Shown here: piece after piece, positions 5,458-13,209 of the stretch
How the letters are laid out: every line of letters starts with the position of its first letter
Numbering within the stretch: the stretch's first letter is position 1
NCBI GenBank assembly: GCA_005885165.1
Contig: VAXR01000045.1
Location: forward strand, 5,139 to 20,416
DNA: 15,278 nt
Origin: Actinomycetota bacterium
GTDB lineage: Bacteria > Actinomycetota > Thermoleophilia > Solirubrobacterales > Thermoleophilaceae
Direction: 5' to 3'
Program-made: the position numbers and the translations under genes
The notes under the pieces: model-generated
Told to the model about the DNA's origin: nothing
The model's database searches: none
What the model saw: only the letters and a program-made list of their open reading frames with translations

Positions 5458-5883
5458 ATGGGCGACCGGAACAAGCGGGAAGTGTCGGACGGGCCCGCGG
5501 CCACCGAGGCCGCCGGCGCCCGGCTCGCCGCGGAGCTCCGGCCGGGCGACGTGGTGCTGGTGGCGGGCGAGCTCGGCACGGGCAAGACCACGTTCGTCCG
5601 GGGCGCGTGCCGGGCGCTCGGCGTCGACGGCCCGGTCACCAGCCCGACGTTCGAGATCGGGCACATCTACGCGGGACCGGTCGAGATCGCCCACCTCGAC
5701 CTCTTCCGGCTCCCGAGCCTGGCGGGCGAGGATCCCGCGCTGCTCGACGACTACCTGACGCCGGACCGGATCGGGTTCGTCGAGTGGCCTGGGGAGGGCG
5801 GCAGCCGCGTGGAGCGAGTGACGGCTCGCGTGCGCATCGAGCACCTCGGCGGCGACCGCCGAGCGATCACGATCGACCGGTGA
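5458..5883 (+). CDS. tsaE: TsaE, ATPase for tRNA threonylcarbamoyladenosine synthesis
   Basis: The 141-residue product is a TsaE P-loop ATPase, which binds the TsaB-TsaD complex and cycles it during N6-threonylcarbamoyladenosine (t6A) formation at position 37 of tRNAs reading ANN codons. The Walker A motif GELGTGKTT is at residues 37-45. TSPTFEIGHIY (61-71) is the conserved switch-like segment and HLDLFRL (79-85) carries the Walker B Asp. FVEWP follows before a variable C-terminal strand. ATG 5458 is used; only a weak CAGG precedes it. Its stop overlaps the GTG of tsaB as GTGA (5880-5883). It is the first gene of a nine-gene run, so it is probably the promoter-proximal gene. Confidence 0.95.
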   Translation: MGDRNKREVSDGPAATEAAGARLAAELRPGDVVLVAGELGTGKTTFVRGACRALGVDGPVTSPTFEIGHIYAGPVEIAHLDLFRLPSLAGEDPALLDDYLTPDRIGFVEWPGEGGSRVERVTARVRIEHLGGDRRAITIDR

Positions 5884-6551
5884 ACGTCCTCGGCATCGAC
5901 ACCTCCACGCCCGCGAGCGCTGTCTGCGTGCTCCGCGCCGACGGCGAGGAGTACGAGGTAGTGCCGAGCCTCGCGGAGCTCACCGGGCCTCCGGGCCACG
6001 CGCGCGAGCTGATGCCGCGAGTTGCGGAGGTGATAGAGCGATCCGGGCTCTCCTACGACGAGCTGGACGCGGTCGCGGTGGGCGTCGGCCCGGGGAGCTT
6101 CACCGGCCTGCGGATCGGGATCGCCACCGCGCGCGCCCTCGCCTCGGCCGCCGGCATCGAGGTGCGGCCGGTCTCGTCGCTCCACGCGCTGGCGGAGGGC
6201 ATCGACGCACCGGTCCGCGCGCCGCTCATCGACGCACGCCGCGGGGAGCTGTTCGCGGCGATCGTCGGGCCGAAGGGCACGCTCGCCGAACCCTTCGTCG
6301 CGCCACCCGAGCAGGTGGCCGAGCGGATCCGCTCGGTCGATCCAACCGCGCTGGCGGCGGGTGACGGATCGCTACGATTTCGAGGGCTTTTCGAGGCCGC
6401 CGGGGTCAGGGTGGCCGACGGCGGGTCGAGCGCCCACGTGGTCCGCGCCCTGCACGTCTGCCGACTTGCTTCCGGCGTGCGGCCGGTGGCCCCGGAGGCC
6501 GTCGTTCCGAACTACCTTCGCGCCCCGGACGCCCGACCCGCATCGACTTGA
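5880..6551 (+). CDS. tsaB: TsaB, tRNA threonylcarbamoyladenosine synthesis dimerization partner
   Basis: The 223-residue protein has the ASKHA-fold signatures of TsaB: LGIDTSTPASAV at the N-terminus and VGVGPGSFTGLRIGIATARA, with GPGSFTG at residues 70-76. TsaB is a catalytically inactive paralogue of TsaD that dimerizes with it and supports t6A transfer. It lacks the metal-binding His pair of TsaD, as expected. The second half (VAPPEQVAERIRSV to YLRAPDAR) is the usual variable lobe, ending in the typical PNYLRAPDA region just before the stop. GTG 5880 overlaps the tsaE stop, and the TGA at 6549-6551 overlaps the TTG start of rimI as TTGA. No ribosome-binding site is visible, consistent with coupled translation. 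Confidence 0.95.
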   Translation: MNVLGIDTSTPASAVCVLRADGEEYEVVPSLAELTGPPGHARELMPRVAEVIERSGLSYDELDAVAVGVGPGSFTGLRIGIATARALASAAGIEVRPVSSLHALAEGIDAPVRAPLIDARRGELFAAIVGPKGTLAEPFVAPPEQVAERIRSVDPTALAAGDGSLRFRGLFEAAGVRVADGGSSAHVVRALHVCRLASGVRPVAPEAVVPNYLRAPDARPAST

Positions 6552-7048
6552 CCTCTCCTCTCCAGATCAGGCGACTCACCTACGCCGACCTCCCGCAGGT
6601 CATCGCGATCGAGCGGCGCGTCTTCCCCACGCCCTGGTCCCTCGCGATGTTCGTCCTCGAGCTGTCGAAGCCGTCGGGCATCTGCCTGGCCGCGCTCGAG
6701 CGGGACCGCATCTGCGGGTACCTCGTGTGCTCCCGCTACGACACCGTGTGGCACGTCATGAACATCGCGGTCGACCTTCCGCTGCGGCGCCGCGGGATCG
6801 CCTCGGCACTGCTCGAGCGCCTCTTCGAGCGCGCCGACCGCCCGGGCGCCCAGTACACGCTGGAGGTCAGGCTCTCGAACGAGCCGGCGATCGCCCTGTA
6901 CGAGCGCTTCGGCTTCCACTCGGCCGGACTGCGCCGCGGCTACTACCACGACAACAAGGAGGACGCCCTGATCATGTGGCGGACCGTGACCGACTCGCGT
7001 CCGGCGGGGGCCGTGATCGAGGAGGCGCCGCAGGGCGTCCGCGCGTGA
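6548..7048 (+). CDS. rimI: GNAT N-acetyltransferase, RimI-like (ribosomal protein S18 alanine N-acetyltransferase)
   Basis: The 166-residue GNAT enzyme has the RimI pattern: IRRLTYADLPQVIAIERRVF at the start, the motif with TPWSLAMFVLEL, the acetyl-CoA binding loop LRRRGIASALLERLF near residues 78-92, and the end LSNEPAIALYERFGF with RRGYYHDNKEDALIMW. RimI acetylates the N-terminal alanine of ribosomal protein S18 in E. coli; in other bacteria its targets can be broader. Its place between tsaB and tsaD is a common bacterial arrangement and strengthens the call. The start is TTG 6548, overlapping the tsaB stop. A tail of about 20 residues after MWRTVT is extra. The stop overlaps the tsaD GTG as GTGA (7045-7048). 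Confidence 0.93.
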   Translation: MTSPLQIRRLTYADLPQVIAIERRVFPTPWSLAMFVLELSKPSGICLAALERDRICGYLVCSRYDTVWHVMNIAVDLPLRRRGIASALLERLFERADRPGAQYTLEVRLSNEPAIALYERFGFHSAGLRRGYYHDNKEDALIMWRTVTDSRPAGAVIEEAPQGVRA

Positions 7049-8040
7049 TCCTCGGGATCGAGACGAGCTGTGACGACACGTGCGCGGCCGTCGTCGGGGC
7101 CGACGGCGCGATCCACTCGAACGTCGTCGCCTCCCAGGGGCTGCTGCATTCCCGCTACGGCGGCGTGGTGCCGGAGATCGCGTCCCGGCGGCACCTCGAG
7201 CTGATCGACGCCGTGATCTCGGACGCGCTCGAACGCGCCGACATCGACCTCTCCGGCGTGGGGACGGTCGCGGTCACCCAGGGCCCTGGCCTGATCGGGG
7301 CGCTGCTCGTCGGGGTGTCGGCGGCGAAGGCGCTAGCGGCCGCCCGGAGCCTGCCGCTCGCGCCCGTCGACCACCTCGCCGGTCACGTGCTGGCGAGCAC
7401 GCTCGGCCGGAGCCCGATCAAGCCCCCGTTCCTGGCGCTCGTGGCGAGCGGCGGTCACACTTTCATCGCCCGCGTCGACTCCCCGCCGGAGTACCGCATG
7501 CTCGGCAGGACCCTCGACGACGCCGCAGGCGAGGCCTTCGACAAGGGCGCGCGGCTGCTCGGGCTGCCCTACCCGGGCGGGCCGGAGCTCGACCGGCTCG
7601 CGCGCGAGGGCGACGCCCTCGCGTTCGACTTCCCCCGCTCGCTGCCCGGTTCCGGCCTCGACTTCAGCTTCAGCGGGCTGAAGACGGCGCTCCTCTACAC
7701 AGTGCGCGACATCGGCCCGGAGGAGGCAAAGCGCCGTGCCGCCGACCTCGCGGCCTCCTATCAGCGCGCGATCGTCGACGCTCTCCTCGGCCGAACCCGC
7801 GAGGCGCTCGAGCAGGCGGGCGCGCCGCGCCGGCTCGCGATCGGCGGCGGCGTGGCCGCGAACTCCGAGCTCCGGTCGGGCGCCGAGCGGCTGGCCGGTG
7901 AGCTCGGCGTGGCGCTCTGGGTCCCGCCGTTCGAGCTCTGCACCGACAACGCCGCCATGATCGCTGGAGTGGCGCGCTTCATGGAGCCGATCGCCTACCC
8001 CGGCTACCTTGCGCTCGACGCGTCAGCGCGCGCCGCTTAG
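7045..8040 (+). CDS. tsaD: TsaD, tRNA N6-adenosine threonylcarbamoyltransferase
   Basis: The 331-residue enzyme transfers threonylcarbamoyl from its AMP ester to A37 of tRNA. Family landmarks are ILGIETSCDDTCAAVV at the N-terminus, GGVVPEIASRRHLE, VTQGPGLIGALLVG, the metal-binding pair His110 and His114 in HLAGH, VASGGHTFIA, LDDAAGEAFDKGARLLGLPYPGGP, FSFSGLKTALLY, GGGVAANSELR and the metal-binding Asp301 in LCTDNAAMIA. Length and order are standard, so it should be active. GTG 7045 overlaps the rimI stop. The last 32 bases overlap the TTG start of the lipoprotein protease in another frame. TsaC, the enzyme making the threonylcarbamoyl-AMP substrate, is not in the window. Confidence 0.97.
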   Translation: MILGIETSCDDTCAAVVGADGAIHSNVVASQGLLHSRYGGVVPEIASRRHLELIDAVISDALERADIDLSGVGTVAVTQGPGLIGALLVGVSAAKALAAARSLPLAPVDHLAGHVLASTLGRSPIKPPFLALVASGGHTFIARVDSPPEYRMLGRTLDDAAGEAFDKGARLLGLPYPGGPELDRLAREGDALAFDFPRSLPGSGLDFSFSGLKTALLYTVRDIGPEEAKRRAADLAASYQRAIVDALLGRTREALEQAGAPRRLAIGGGVAANSELRSGAERLAGELGVALWVPPFELCTDNAAMIAGVARFMEPIAYPGYLALDASARAA

Positions 8041-10516
8041 CGGAAGCGCCCGGCTCGCGCTTGCCGCCCTGCTCGCGGCCATGGCGGCCATGGCCGGCTG
8101 CGGGTCGCCCTCGGTGACCGGCGGCGACTCGATCGCGCGCGACGGCCGCAGCCCCCGGATCGCCGCGACCGACACCGTGCGCGTGCTGGTCGAGATGCGC
8201 CGGCCGCCGCTTGGCGAGGCGGTGGCGGCGGGCTCCCGTCTCGATCCGGCCGGCATGCGCGCCTACGTCGCCAGCCTGAACGGCGAGGTGGGCGCGCTGC
8301 TCGGCGCGCTGAGGGCCAAGGGGGTCCGGCTCGACGGCGTGGTCCAGTACGCGCGCGTCTGGCACGGGTTCGCGGCGACCGTGCGGACCAGCGATCTGAC
8401 GAAGGTCCAGGCGCTCGGGCTGCGGGTGGAGCCGGTGCGCCGGTTCTACGGCGCGCTGGCGAGGCGGCCGCGCGCGGCCCGCGATCCCGCGCGGCCCGCC
8501 TCGCGTCCGGATCCGCGCCCGTCCGGCCCAGCTGTGGCGCTGCTCGACTCCGGCGTCGCCGGCGGAGTGCGCGGTCTCGGCGCTCGCGTCGTTAACGGCC
8601 CGGACCTGACCGGCGGCGGTCCGGGCGAGCGCCACGGGACCGCCATGGCGGCGGTGCTCGCCGCATCGCTGCCGCCGCGCGAGCGCATCCTCTCGCTTCG
8701 GGTGGCCAGGCGGGAGGGCGACGCCCCCGGCGGCAGCGCCACCGAGTCGGCGACGACGGATCAGGTGCTGGCCGGGCTCGAGCGCGCGGTGGACCCGGGC
8801 GGCGACGGCGATCCGTCCGACGCCGTGCCGGTCGCGCTGCTGGGGGTGAGCTCGCCTTACGCCGGCTTCGACGACTCCCCCGAGGCGCAGGCGGTGCGTG
8901 CCGCGGCGGCGCTCGGCACGCTCGTCGTGGCGCCCGCGGGCAACGACGGCGCCGGCGCGGGTGAGTTCGGCACGGTCGGCTCCCCCGCGGCCGCGCGGGG
9001 AGCGCTCGCCGTCGGCGCCCTCGATGGCGCGGGGCCGGGCGTGCCTGGGGTGAAGATCGGGATCGCCGCGCTCGGCGGACGCGCGCTGGCGCACGGCGCC
9101 CTGCTCGGCGGGCGGGTGCGCTCGGCGCGCCTGCCCGCGGTCACGCTGTCGGGCCCGTCGCAGGCGAACCCGCAGGGCGGCCAGCCCGCGGCCGGGGGCT
9201 CGGCGCTCGACTACCTCACGGTGGACGCACGACCCAAGGCTCGTCGGAGGCTCGTCGTCGTCCCGTTCCACGCTCGCGGCGAAGGTGCGCCGCCGCTCGC
9301 CGACCGCGCGGCCGCCGCGTCCGATTCCGGGGCTGCGGCGCTCGTCGTCTGCCAGCCGGACTCCGGCCATACGCTCGCTCCGCTCCCCGCGGGCGCCGGC
9401 TCGCGGATCCCGGTTATCGGGGTGACGGGCGGCGCGGCGACCTCGATGCTCGACGCCGCGCGCTCGCGCGGCGCGATTGCGTTCGTCTCGGCGCCGCGCC
9501 CCCACAGCGCCGGTGGCGCCCTGCGAGTGGGCGGCTCGTCTTCGCGCGGGCCCACGTACGCCCTCGCGCCGAAGCCCGACCTGGTGGCAAACGGGACCGC
9601 TCTCGTTCCGACGGGCGCCCGCTCGCCTCAGTTCGTCAGCGGCACCTCGGTCGCCGCAGCGCGCGTGGCGGCCGCGGCGGCCATCCTCCGTCGGAGACGG
9701 CCCACGCTGAAGCCGGATCAGGTCGCAGTCGCGCTCGAGACCACGGCGCGCTCCCTCGGCGCCCAAGCGGGGTCCGGCGGGTCGCGGCCGCCACACGTCC
9801 CCGGCTCGGCCAGCCTCCTCGCGGAGGGCGGGGGGAGGCCGGACCTCGCCGCCGCCACGAAGGCGCAGATCGTCGCCTCCACCGCGTCGCTCGCCTTCCC
9901 GCCCCAGCCGCCGGGGCGCATCTGGACGGCCCGCCTCGAGCTCCTGCTCTCGAACGTCGGCAGGGCGCCGGCCGTGCTCGGGCTCACCCCGGCGAGCGCC
10001 CCGTCCTTCCACCTCGCCGTGTTCCCGAGCCATTTCCTGATGGCCGGCCGATCGACCGCGCGGGTGATCGTGACCGCCTCCGGCGGACGGGGGTCGCCCC
10101 CGTGGGCGGGCGGCACGATCGCGGTGAGGGGCCCGGGGTCTCCCGTGGCGGTGCACGTCGCGATACCGGCCCTCACCAGCGGCAGGCCGGCGCTAGGCGC
10201 TCCCCGCCTGCTGCGCCGATCCGGGAGCGTGGTCGGTGTCACGTTCACCGCGGGTTCGGTGCAGCGCGCACGCCGGGGGCTCGCGATACGGCCGATCCGG
10301 GTGCTCACGCTCGCACTGGTCGACGGGAGCGGGCGGACGGTCCGGGAGCTAACCCCGGCCGGTGGCGCGCCCGACGTGCTCCCCGGCGAGTACTCGTACA
10401 CGCTCCCCGGCGGCGTCGAGCGCTCGCTGCACGGGCGCGGCTACCGTTTTCGGGTCACCGCCCAGGGAACCGCGGGCGGGTCGGCGACGATGGAGTCGCC
10501 GCCGTTTAACCGATGA
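8009..10516 (+). CDS. Secreted lipoprotein subtilisin-like serine protease (S8) with PA domain
   Basis: The 835-residue protein starts with a lipoprotein signal: basic RSTRQRAPLSGSAR, hydrophobic LALAALLAAMAAMA and a lipobox ending at Cys31 (MAGC). Residues about 55-155 resemble an I9 inhibitor prodomain. The S8 triad is Asp180 (ALLDSGVAG), His209 (ERHGTAMAAV) and Ser547 (SGTSVAAARV), with oxyanion-hole Asn312 (APAGND). Residues about 410-495, between Asn312 and Ser547, look like a protease-associated (PA) insert. The last 200 residues form beta-rich, Ig-like modules ending in a DVLPGEYSYTLPGG segment. It should be anchored outside the membrane. The start is TTG 8009, inside tsaD; the signal peptide supports it because it begins just after this codon. 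Its stop overlaps the next gene as ATGA. The substrate is unknown. Confidence 0.9.
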   Translation: MRSTRQRAPLSGSARLALAALLAAMAAMAGCGSPSVTGGDSIARDGRSPRIAATDTVRVLVEMRRPPLGEAVAAGSRLDPAGMRAYVASLNGEVGALLGALRAKGVRLDGVVQYARVWHGFAATVRTSDLTKVQALGLRVEPVRRFYGALARRPRAARDPARPASRPDPRPSGPAVALLDSGVAGGVRGLGARVVNGPDLTGGGPGERHGTAMAAVLAASLPPRERILSLRVARREGDAPGGSATESATTDQVLAGLERAVDPGGDGDPSDAVPVALLGVSSPYAGFDDSPEAQAVRAAAALGTLVVAPAGNDGAGAGEFGTVGSPAAARGALAVGALDGAGPGVPGVKIGIAALGGRALAHGALLGGRVRSARLPAVTLSGPSQANPQGGQPAAGGSALDYLTVDARPKARRRLVVVPFHARGEGAPPLADRAAAASDSGAAALVVCQPDSGHTLAPLPAGAGSRIPVIGVTGGAATSMLDAARSRGAIAFVSAPRPHSAGGALRVGGSSSRGPTYALAPKPDLVANGTALVPTGARSPQFVSGTSVAAARVAAAAAILRRRRPTLKPDQVAVALETTARSLGAQAGSGGSRPPHVPGSASLLAEGGGRPDLAAATKAQIVASTASLAFPPQPPGRIWTARLELLLSNVGRAPAVLGLTPASAPSFHLAVFPSHFLMAGRSTARVIVTASGGRGSPPWAGGTIAVRGPGSPVAVHVAIPALTSGRPALGAPRLLRRSGSVVGVTFTAGSVQRARRGLAIRPIRVLTLALVDGSGRTVRELTPAGGAPDVLPGEYSYTLPGGVERSLHGRGYRFRVTAQGTAGGSATMESPPFNR

Positions 10517-10758
10517 CCATCCTCACGCTCTACGGAAAGCCGGGTTGCCACCTCTGCCACGAGGCGCGCGCCGAAATCGAGCGCGTGCGCGCCGAGCGGC
10601 CATTCGATCTGGAGGAGATCGACGTTTCGCTCGACCCCGGCCTTCAGCGCGAATACGGCGAGAGGATCCCCGTCGTGGCCATCGGCGGGGAGGACGTACT
10701 CGAGCTCCGAGTGCGTGCGGAGGAGCTCCGCAGGTTGCTCGATACAGTGCCATCGTGA
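10513..10758 (+). CDS. Glutaredoxin-like thioredoxin-fold protein (DUF836 type)
   Basis: The 81-residue protein has a thioredoxin fold with the redox motif Cys12-His-Leu-Cys15 (YGKPGCHLCHEA), then DLEEIDVSLDPGLQREYGERIPVVAIGG, in which IPV supplies the conserved cis-proline. This is the DUF836/glutaredoxin-2-like family of small dithiol proteins; substrates are generally unknown. It starts at ATG 10513, overlapping the protease stop (ATGA), and its stop overlaps the rex GTG as GTGA (10755-10758). Co-translation with the NADH sensor Rex and a GCS2 ligase hints at a redox role, but that is inference. It could equally act on disulfides in cytoplasmic partners unrelated to those genes. Confidence 0.87.
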   Translation: MTILTLYGKPGCHLCHEARAEIERVRAERPFDLEEIDVSLDPGLQREYGERIPVVAIGGEDVLELRVRAEELRRLLDTVPS

Positions 10759-11432
10759 GCTACGACCGGCCCATGGATGGAGGGTTGGAGCTCGCCGAGG
10801 GCACCTCCGAGCGCCTGTCGCTTGGGGTCGCCGCGCGGCTGTCCCGCTACCTCCAGGTCCTCACCCAGGCAAAGAAGATGGGCAAGGACACGATCTCCTC
10901 CCAGGAGCTCGCGGACTACACCCACGTCAACTCCACGCAGATCCGCCGCGACCTCTCCGGCTTCGGCAAGTTCGGCAAGCGCGGGGTCGGATACAACGTT
11001 GACGCCCTCGTCTCGCAGATCCGCAAGATCCTGCGCACCAGCGGCAAGCACAACATCGCGCTGTTCGGCGCGGGGCACCTGGGCAAGGCGATCGCCGGCT
11101 CGGACATCTTCGCCGACCACGGCTTCGAGGTGGTCGCGATCTTCGACACCGACAAGGCGAAGATCGGGCAGCCGGTCGGCGAGAACGGTCGGCTGAAGGT
11201 GCGGCCCTACTCCGACCTCCAGCGGGTGGTTGACGCCGAGGAGATCGTCGTCGGGGTCCTGGCGGTCCCGACGCACGCCGCCCAGCAGGTGGCCGTCGAC
11301 CTCGTCGACGCCGGCGTGAAGATCATCTTCAACTACTCGGAGGCGCTCCTCCAGGTGCCGCCCGACGTGACGGTGCACACGTCGAGCCCGGCGGTCGACC
11401 TTCTGTACGCGCTGTACTTCTATCTGACGTAG
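10755..11432 (+). CDS. rex: Redox-sensing transcriptional repressor Rex
   Basis: The 225-residue protein is Rex, a dimeric repressor that releases DNA when NADH is high relative to NAD+. The N-terminal winged helix (ARLSRYLQVLTQAKKMGKD, then SSQELADYTHVNSTQIRRDL and SGFGKFGKRGVGYNV) covers residues about 25-85. The Rossmann domain follows with GAGHLGKA (from residue 105) and VVAIFDTDKAKIG. VGVLAVPTHAAQQVAVDLV and KIIFNYSEALLQVP are family landmarks, and the C-terminal swapped helix is VDLLYALYFYLT. The start is GTG 10755, overlapping the upstream stop; ATG 10773 is an alternative that leaves out six residues. No Rex operator with the expected spacing was found by eye in the window, so autoregulation is unproven. 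The stop is two bases before the next ATG. Confidence 0.97.
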   Translation: MSYDRPMDGGLELAEGTSERLSLGVAARLSRYLQVLTQAKKMGKDTISSQELADYTHVNSTQIRRDLSGFGKFGKRGVGYNVDALVSQIRKILRTSGKHNIALFGAGHLGKAIAGSDIFADHGFEVVAIFDTDKAKIGQPVGENGRLKVRPYSDLQRVVDAEEIVVGVLAVPTHAAQQVAVDLVDAGVKIIFNYSEALLQVPPDVTVHTSSPAVDLLYALYFYLT

Positions 11433-11434
11433 CC

Positions 11435-12580
11435 ATGCTCGACATGCCGCGCGCCAGGGAGGTCTTCGAGGCCTCCGACGACTTCACCGTGGGCATCGAG
11501 GAGGAGTTCGGAATCCTCGATCCCGACACGCTCTCGCTCACGCAGCGCTACGACGAGCTGAGGACGGCGGCCGACGAGGACGACGTGCTGCGGCCGCGCG
11601 TGGCGGGCGAGTTGATCTCGTCCGAGATCGAGATCCGCTCGGCCAAGGGCGCCGGCTTTTCGGATGCGGTCGCCAGCCAGCGCGAGGCGCGCGCCCGCCT
11701 GTTTCGCCTGGCCGCCGATCACGGCGCCCAGCTCTCGTCGACCGGGGCCCATCCGTGGAGCCCGTGGTGGGAGCAGCGGATCATCGACACCGAGCACTAC
11801 AAGCGGCTCGAGCACGACCTCGGCTACGTCGCGCGCCGCAACAACACCTTCAGCCTCCACGTGCACGTCGGGATCCGCGGCGCCGATCGCGCGATCGCCG
11901 TGTGCGACCGCGCGCGCCAGGTCCTCCCGGAACTGCTCGCGATCTCCGCCAACTCGCCGTTCCTCGACGGGTTCGACTCCGGGCTGGCGTCCGCGCGCTC
12001 CCAGATCTTCACGAGGAGCTTCCCGCGCTGCGGCATTCCGGAGCCGTTCGGCGACTGGGCGGCCTACGCCAGCCACGTCGAGCTCCTGATCCGCACCCAC
12101 TCGATCATCGAGCACACGCAGCTGTGGTGGAGCATCCGCCCGCACCACTCGTTCGGCACCGTCGAGCTGCGGATCTGCGACGCGCAGTCGAGCGCCGAGG
12201 AGTCGACCGCGCTCGCCGGCCTCGCGGTGGCCTGCATCGCGCAGGCCGCGCTCGACTACGACGACGGCATCTCCCCCGATCCCGCGCCGCAGCGGCTCGT
12301 TGACGAGAACCTCTGGCGGGCGATCCGCTATGGGATGGAGGGCCGCATGATCGACATCGACCGCAGCGAGGAGTACCCGGCCGCTGCGCTGCCCGACCGG
12401 CTCCTCGCGTGGACGGCGCCGGCCCGAGGGGCTCTCGGGATCGAGCCGGCCCTGCCCGAGCGGAACGGGGCGCAGCGCCAGCGCGAGGCCGTCGAAGGAG
12501 GCGCCACGATCCAGGAGGCGTTCGCGGCCGAGGTCGGGACGGCGCAGTCGACGTACGCGGTGGAGGGGGTGACCACGTGA
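11435..12580 (+). CDS. GCS2/YbdK-family carboxylate-amine ligase (glutamate-cysteine ligase type 2)
   Basis: The 381-residue protein belongs to glutamate-cysteine ligase family 2. The ATP/metal site begins with VGIEEEFGILD (residues 19-29). EIRSA, the RRNNTFSLHVHVGI stretch and WWSIRPHHSFGTVELRICDAQ are the central family motifs. E. coli YbdK has weak gamma-glutamylcysteine synthetase activity. Many actinobacterial members are named glutamate-cysteine ligases although these bacteria mainly use mycothiol, and one branch (EgtA-like) serves ergothioneine synthesis. No egtB, egtD or mycothiol gene is in the window, so the substrate cannot be assigned. It starts at ATG 11435, two bases after rex, and its stop overlaps the DUF1844 GTG as GTGA (12577-12580). 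Confidence 0.9.
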   Translation: MLDMPRAREVFEASDDFTVGIEEEFGILDPDTLSLTQRYDELRTAADEDDVLRPRVAGELISSEIEIRSAKGAGFSDAVASQREARARLFRLAADHGAQLSSTGAHPWSPWWEQRIIDTEHYKRLEHDLGYVARRNNTFSLHVHVGIRGADRAIAVCDRARQVLPELLAISANSPFLDGFDSGLASARSQIFTRSFPRCGIPEPFGDWAAYASHVELLIRTHSIIEHTQLWWSIRPHHSFGTVELRICDAQSSAEESTALAGLAVACIAQAALDYDDGISPDPAPQRLVDENLWRAIRYGMEGRMIDIDRSEEYPAAALPDRLLAWTAPARGALGIEPALPERNGAQRQREAVEGGATIQEAFAAEVGTAQSTYAVEGVTT

Positions 12581-13050
12581 CGGAAGAGCAGGAGCGTCCC
12601 AGCGACGAGGAGCTCCGCGCGGCTTTCGAGGAGCAGCTCCGGCGCATTCGCGTCGAGGACGTGCTCGTGCAGACCGTCGTCACGCTCGTCAACCTCGCGG
12701 GTCGCAGGATGGGCCTGCCGGGCCCCGAGGGGGAGCGCGACGAGACGCCCGACCTCGCGCAGGCCAGGCTCGCGATCGAGGCGGCTCGGGCGCTCATGCC
12801 CCACCTGCCCGCGGAGCCGCAGAGCGCGCTGCGCGACGCCCTCAGCCAGATCCAGCTCGCGTACGCGCGTGTGGCGCAGGCGGGGGAGGGCGAGGCGCCC
12901 GCTGCGGGCGCTCCGGGCGGGGAGTCGGGCGCTGCAGGCGAGCAGCCCGGAACGCCCGGCGAACAGCGGGCGGGCACGGATAAGGCGACGAAAGAGGACG
13001 AGGAACGCGCGCGGGCGCGTTCCAAGATCTGGACCCCGCCGGGCACCTGA
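12577..13050 (+). CDS. DUF1844 domain protein
   Basis: The 157-residue protein has a DUF1844 core at residues about 10-108: RAAFEEQLRRIRVEDVLVQTVVTLVN, then DLAQARLAIEAARALMPHL and LRDALSQIQLAYARV. It is helical, with no signal peptide and no metal or catalytic motif. Residues about 110-140 are a low-complexity Ala/Gly/Pro/Glu stretch and the tail is charged, closing with SKIWTPPGT, which I recall as a recurring ending in actinobacterial members. The molecular function of the family is not known to me. GTG 12577 overlaps the ligase stop, and a GGAGGGG (12562-12568) at workable spacing supports this start. It is the last gene before a 159-base gap, so it is the likely end of the operon. Confidence 0.87.
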   Translation: MTEEQERPSDEELRAAFEEQLRRIRVEDVLVQTVVTLVNLAGRRMGLPGPEGERDETPDLAQARLAIEAARALMPHLPAEPQSALRDALSQIQLAYARVAQAGEGEAPAAGAPGGESGAAGEQPGTPGEQRAGTDKATKEDEERARARSKIWTPPGT

Positions 13051-13209
13051 TCACGGCACCGCCTCGGTAGACTGGCCGGCCGCCGACCCGGGTTGCACCC
13101 CCACCGGACGCGCCCGGAACCCGTCTGCGACGAGGCCGCTTCAACCAGGGGCGCGCATCGCGCGAGCGGCTAGACCAGACACAGCTGCAGACACAGCGGA
13201 GGACCTTCC
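13051..13209 (+). promoter_or_regulatory. hppA leader and promoter region with a tandem 12-mer
   Basis: This 159-base gap separates the nine-gene operon from hppA. TAGACT at 13068-13073 fits the TANNNT -10 motif and would give a leader of about 130 bases; no clear -35 box is visible. CGGGTT (13089-13094) can pair with AACCCG (13118-13123). CAGACACAGC occurs at 13176-13185 and again at 13188-13197, a 12-base tandem duplication ending just before the ribosome-binding site. I recognise no riboswitch class, and no terminator hairpin with a U-tract follows the DUF1844 stop. Confidence 0.4.
13198..13203 (+). promoter_or_regulatory. hppA: Ribosome-binding site of hppA
   Basis: GGAGGA is a near-perfect anti-16S match ending six bases before TTG 13210. 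It fixes that unusual start codon and is one of the few strong Shine-Dalgarno sites in the window, consistent with high expression of hppA. Confidence 0.75.

Noticed and set aside
7979..10156. A 725-codon open frame on the minus strand opposite the protease gene
   Set aside because: It is Arg/Ala/Gly-rich with no recognisable domain and lies opposite a gene with a signal peptide and an intact S8 triad; high GC makes such antisense frames common.
12105..13046. A minus-strand open frame opposite the GCS2 ligase and DUF1844 genes
   Set aside because: Its composition is Ser/Arg/Pro-rich without motifs, while both plus-strand frames encode known families.
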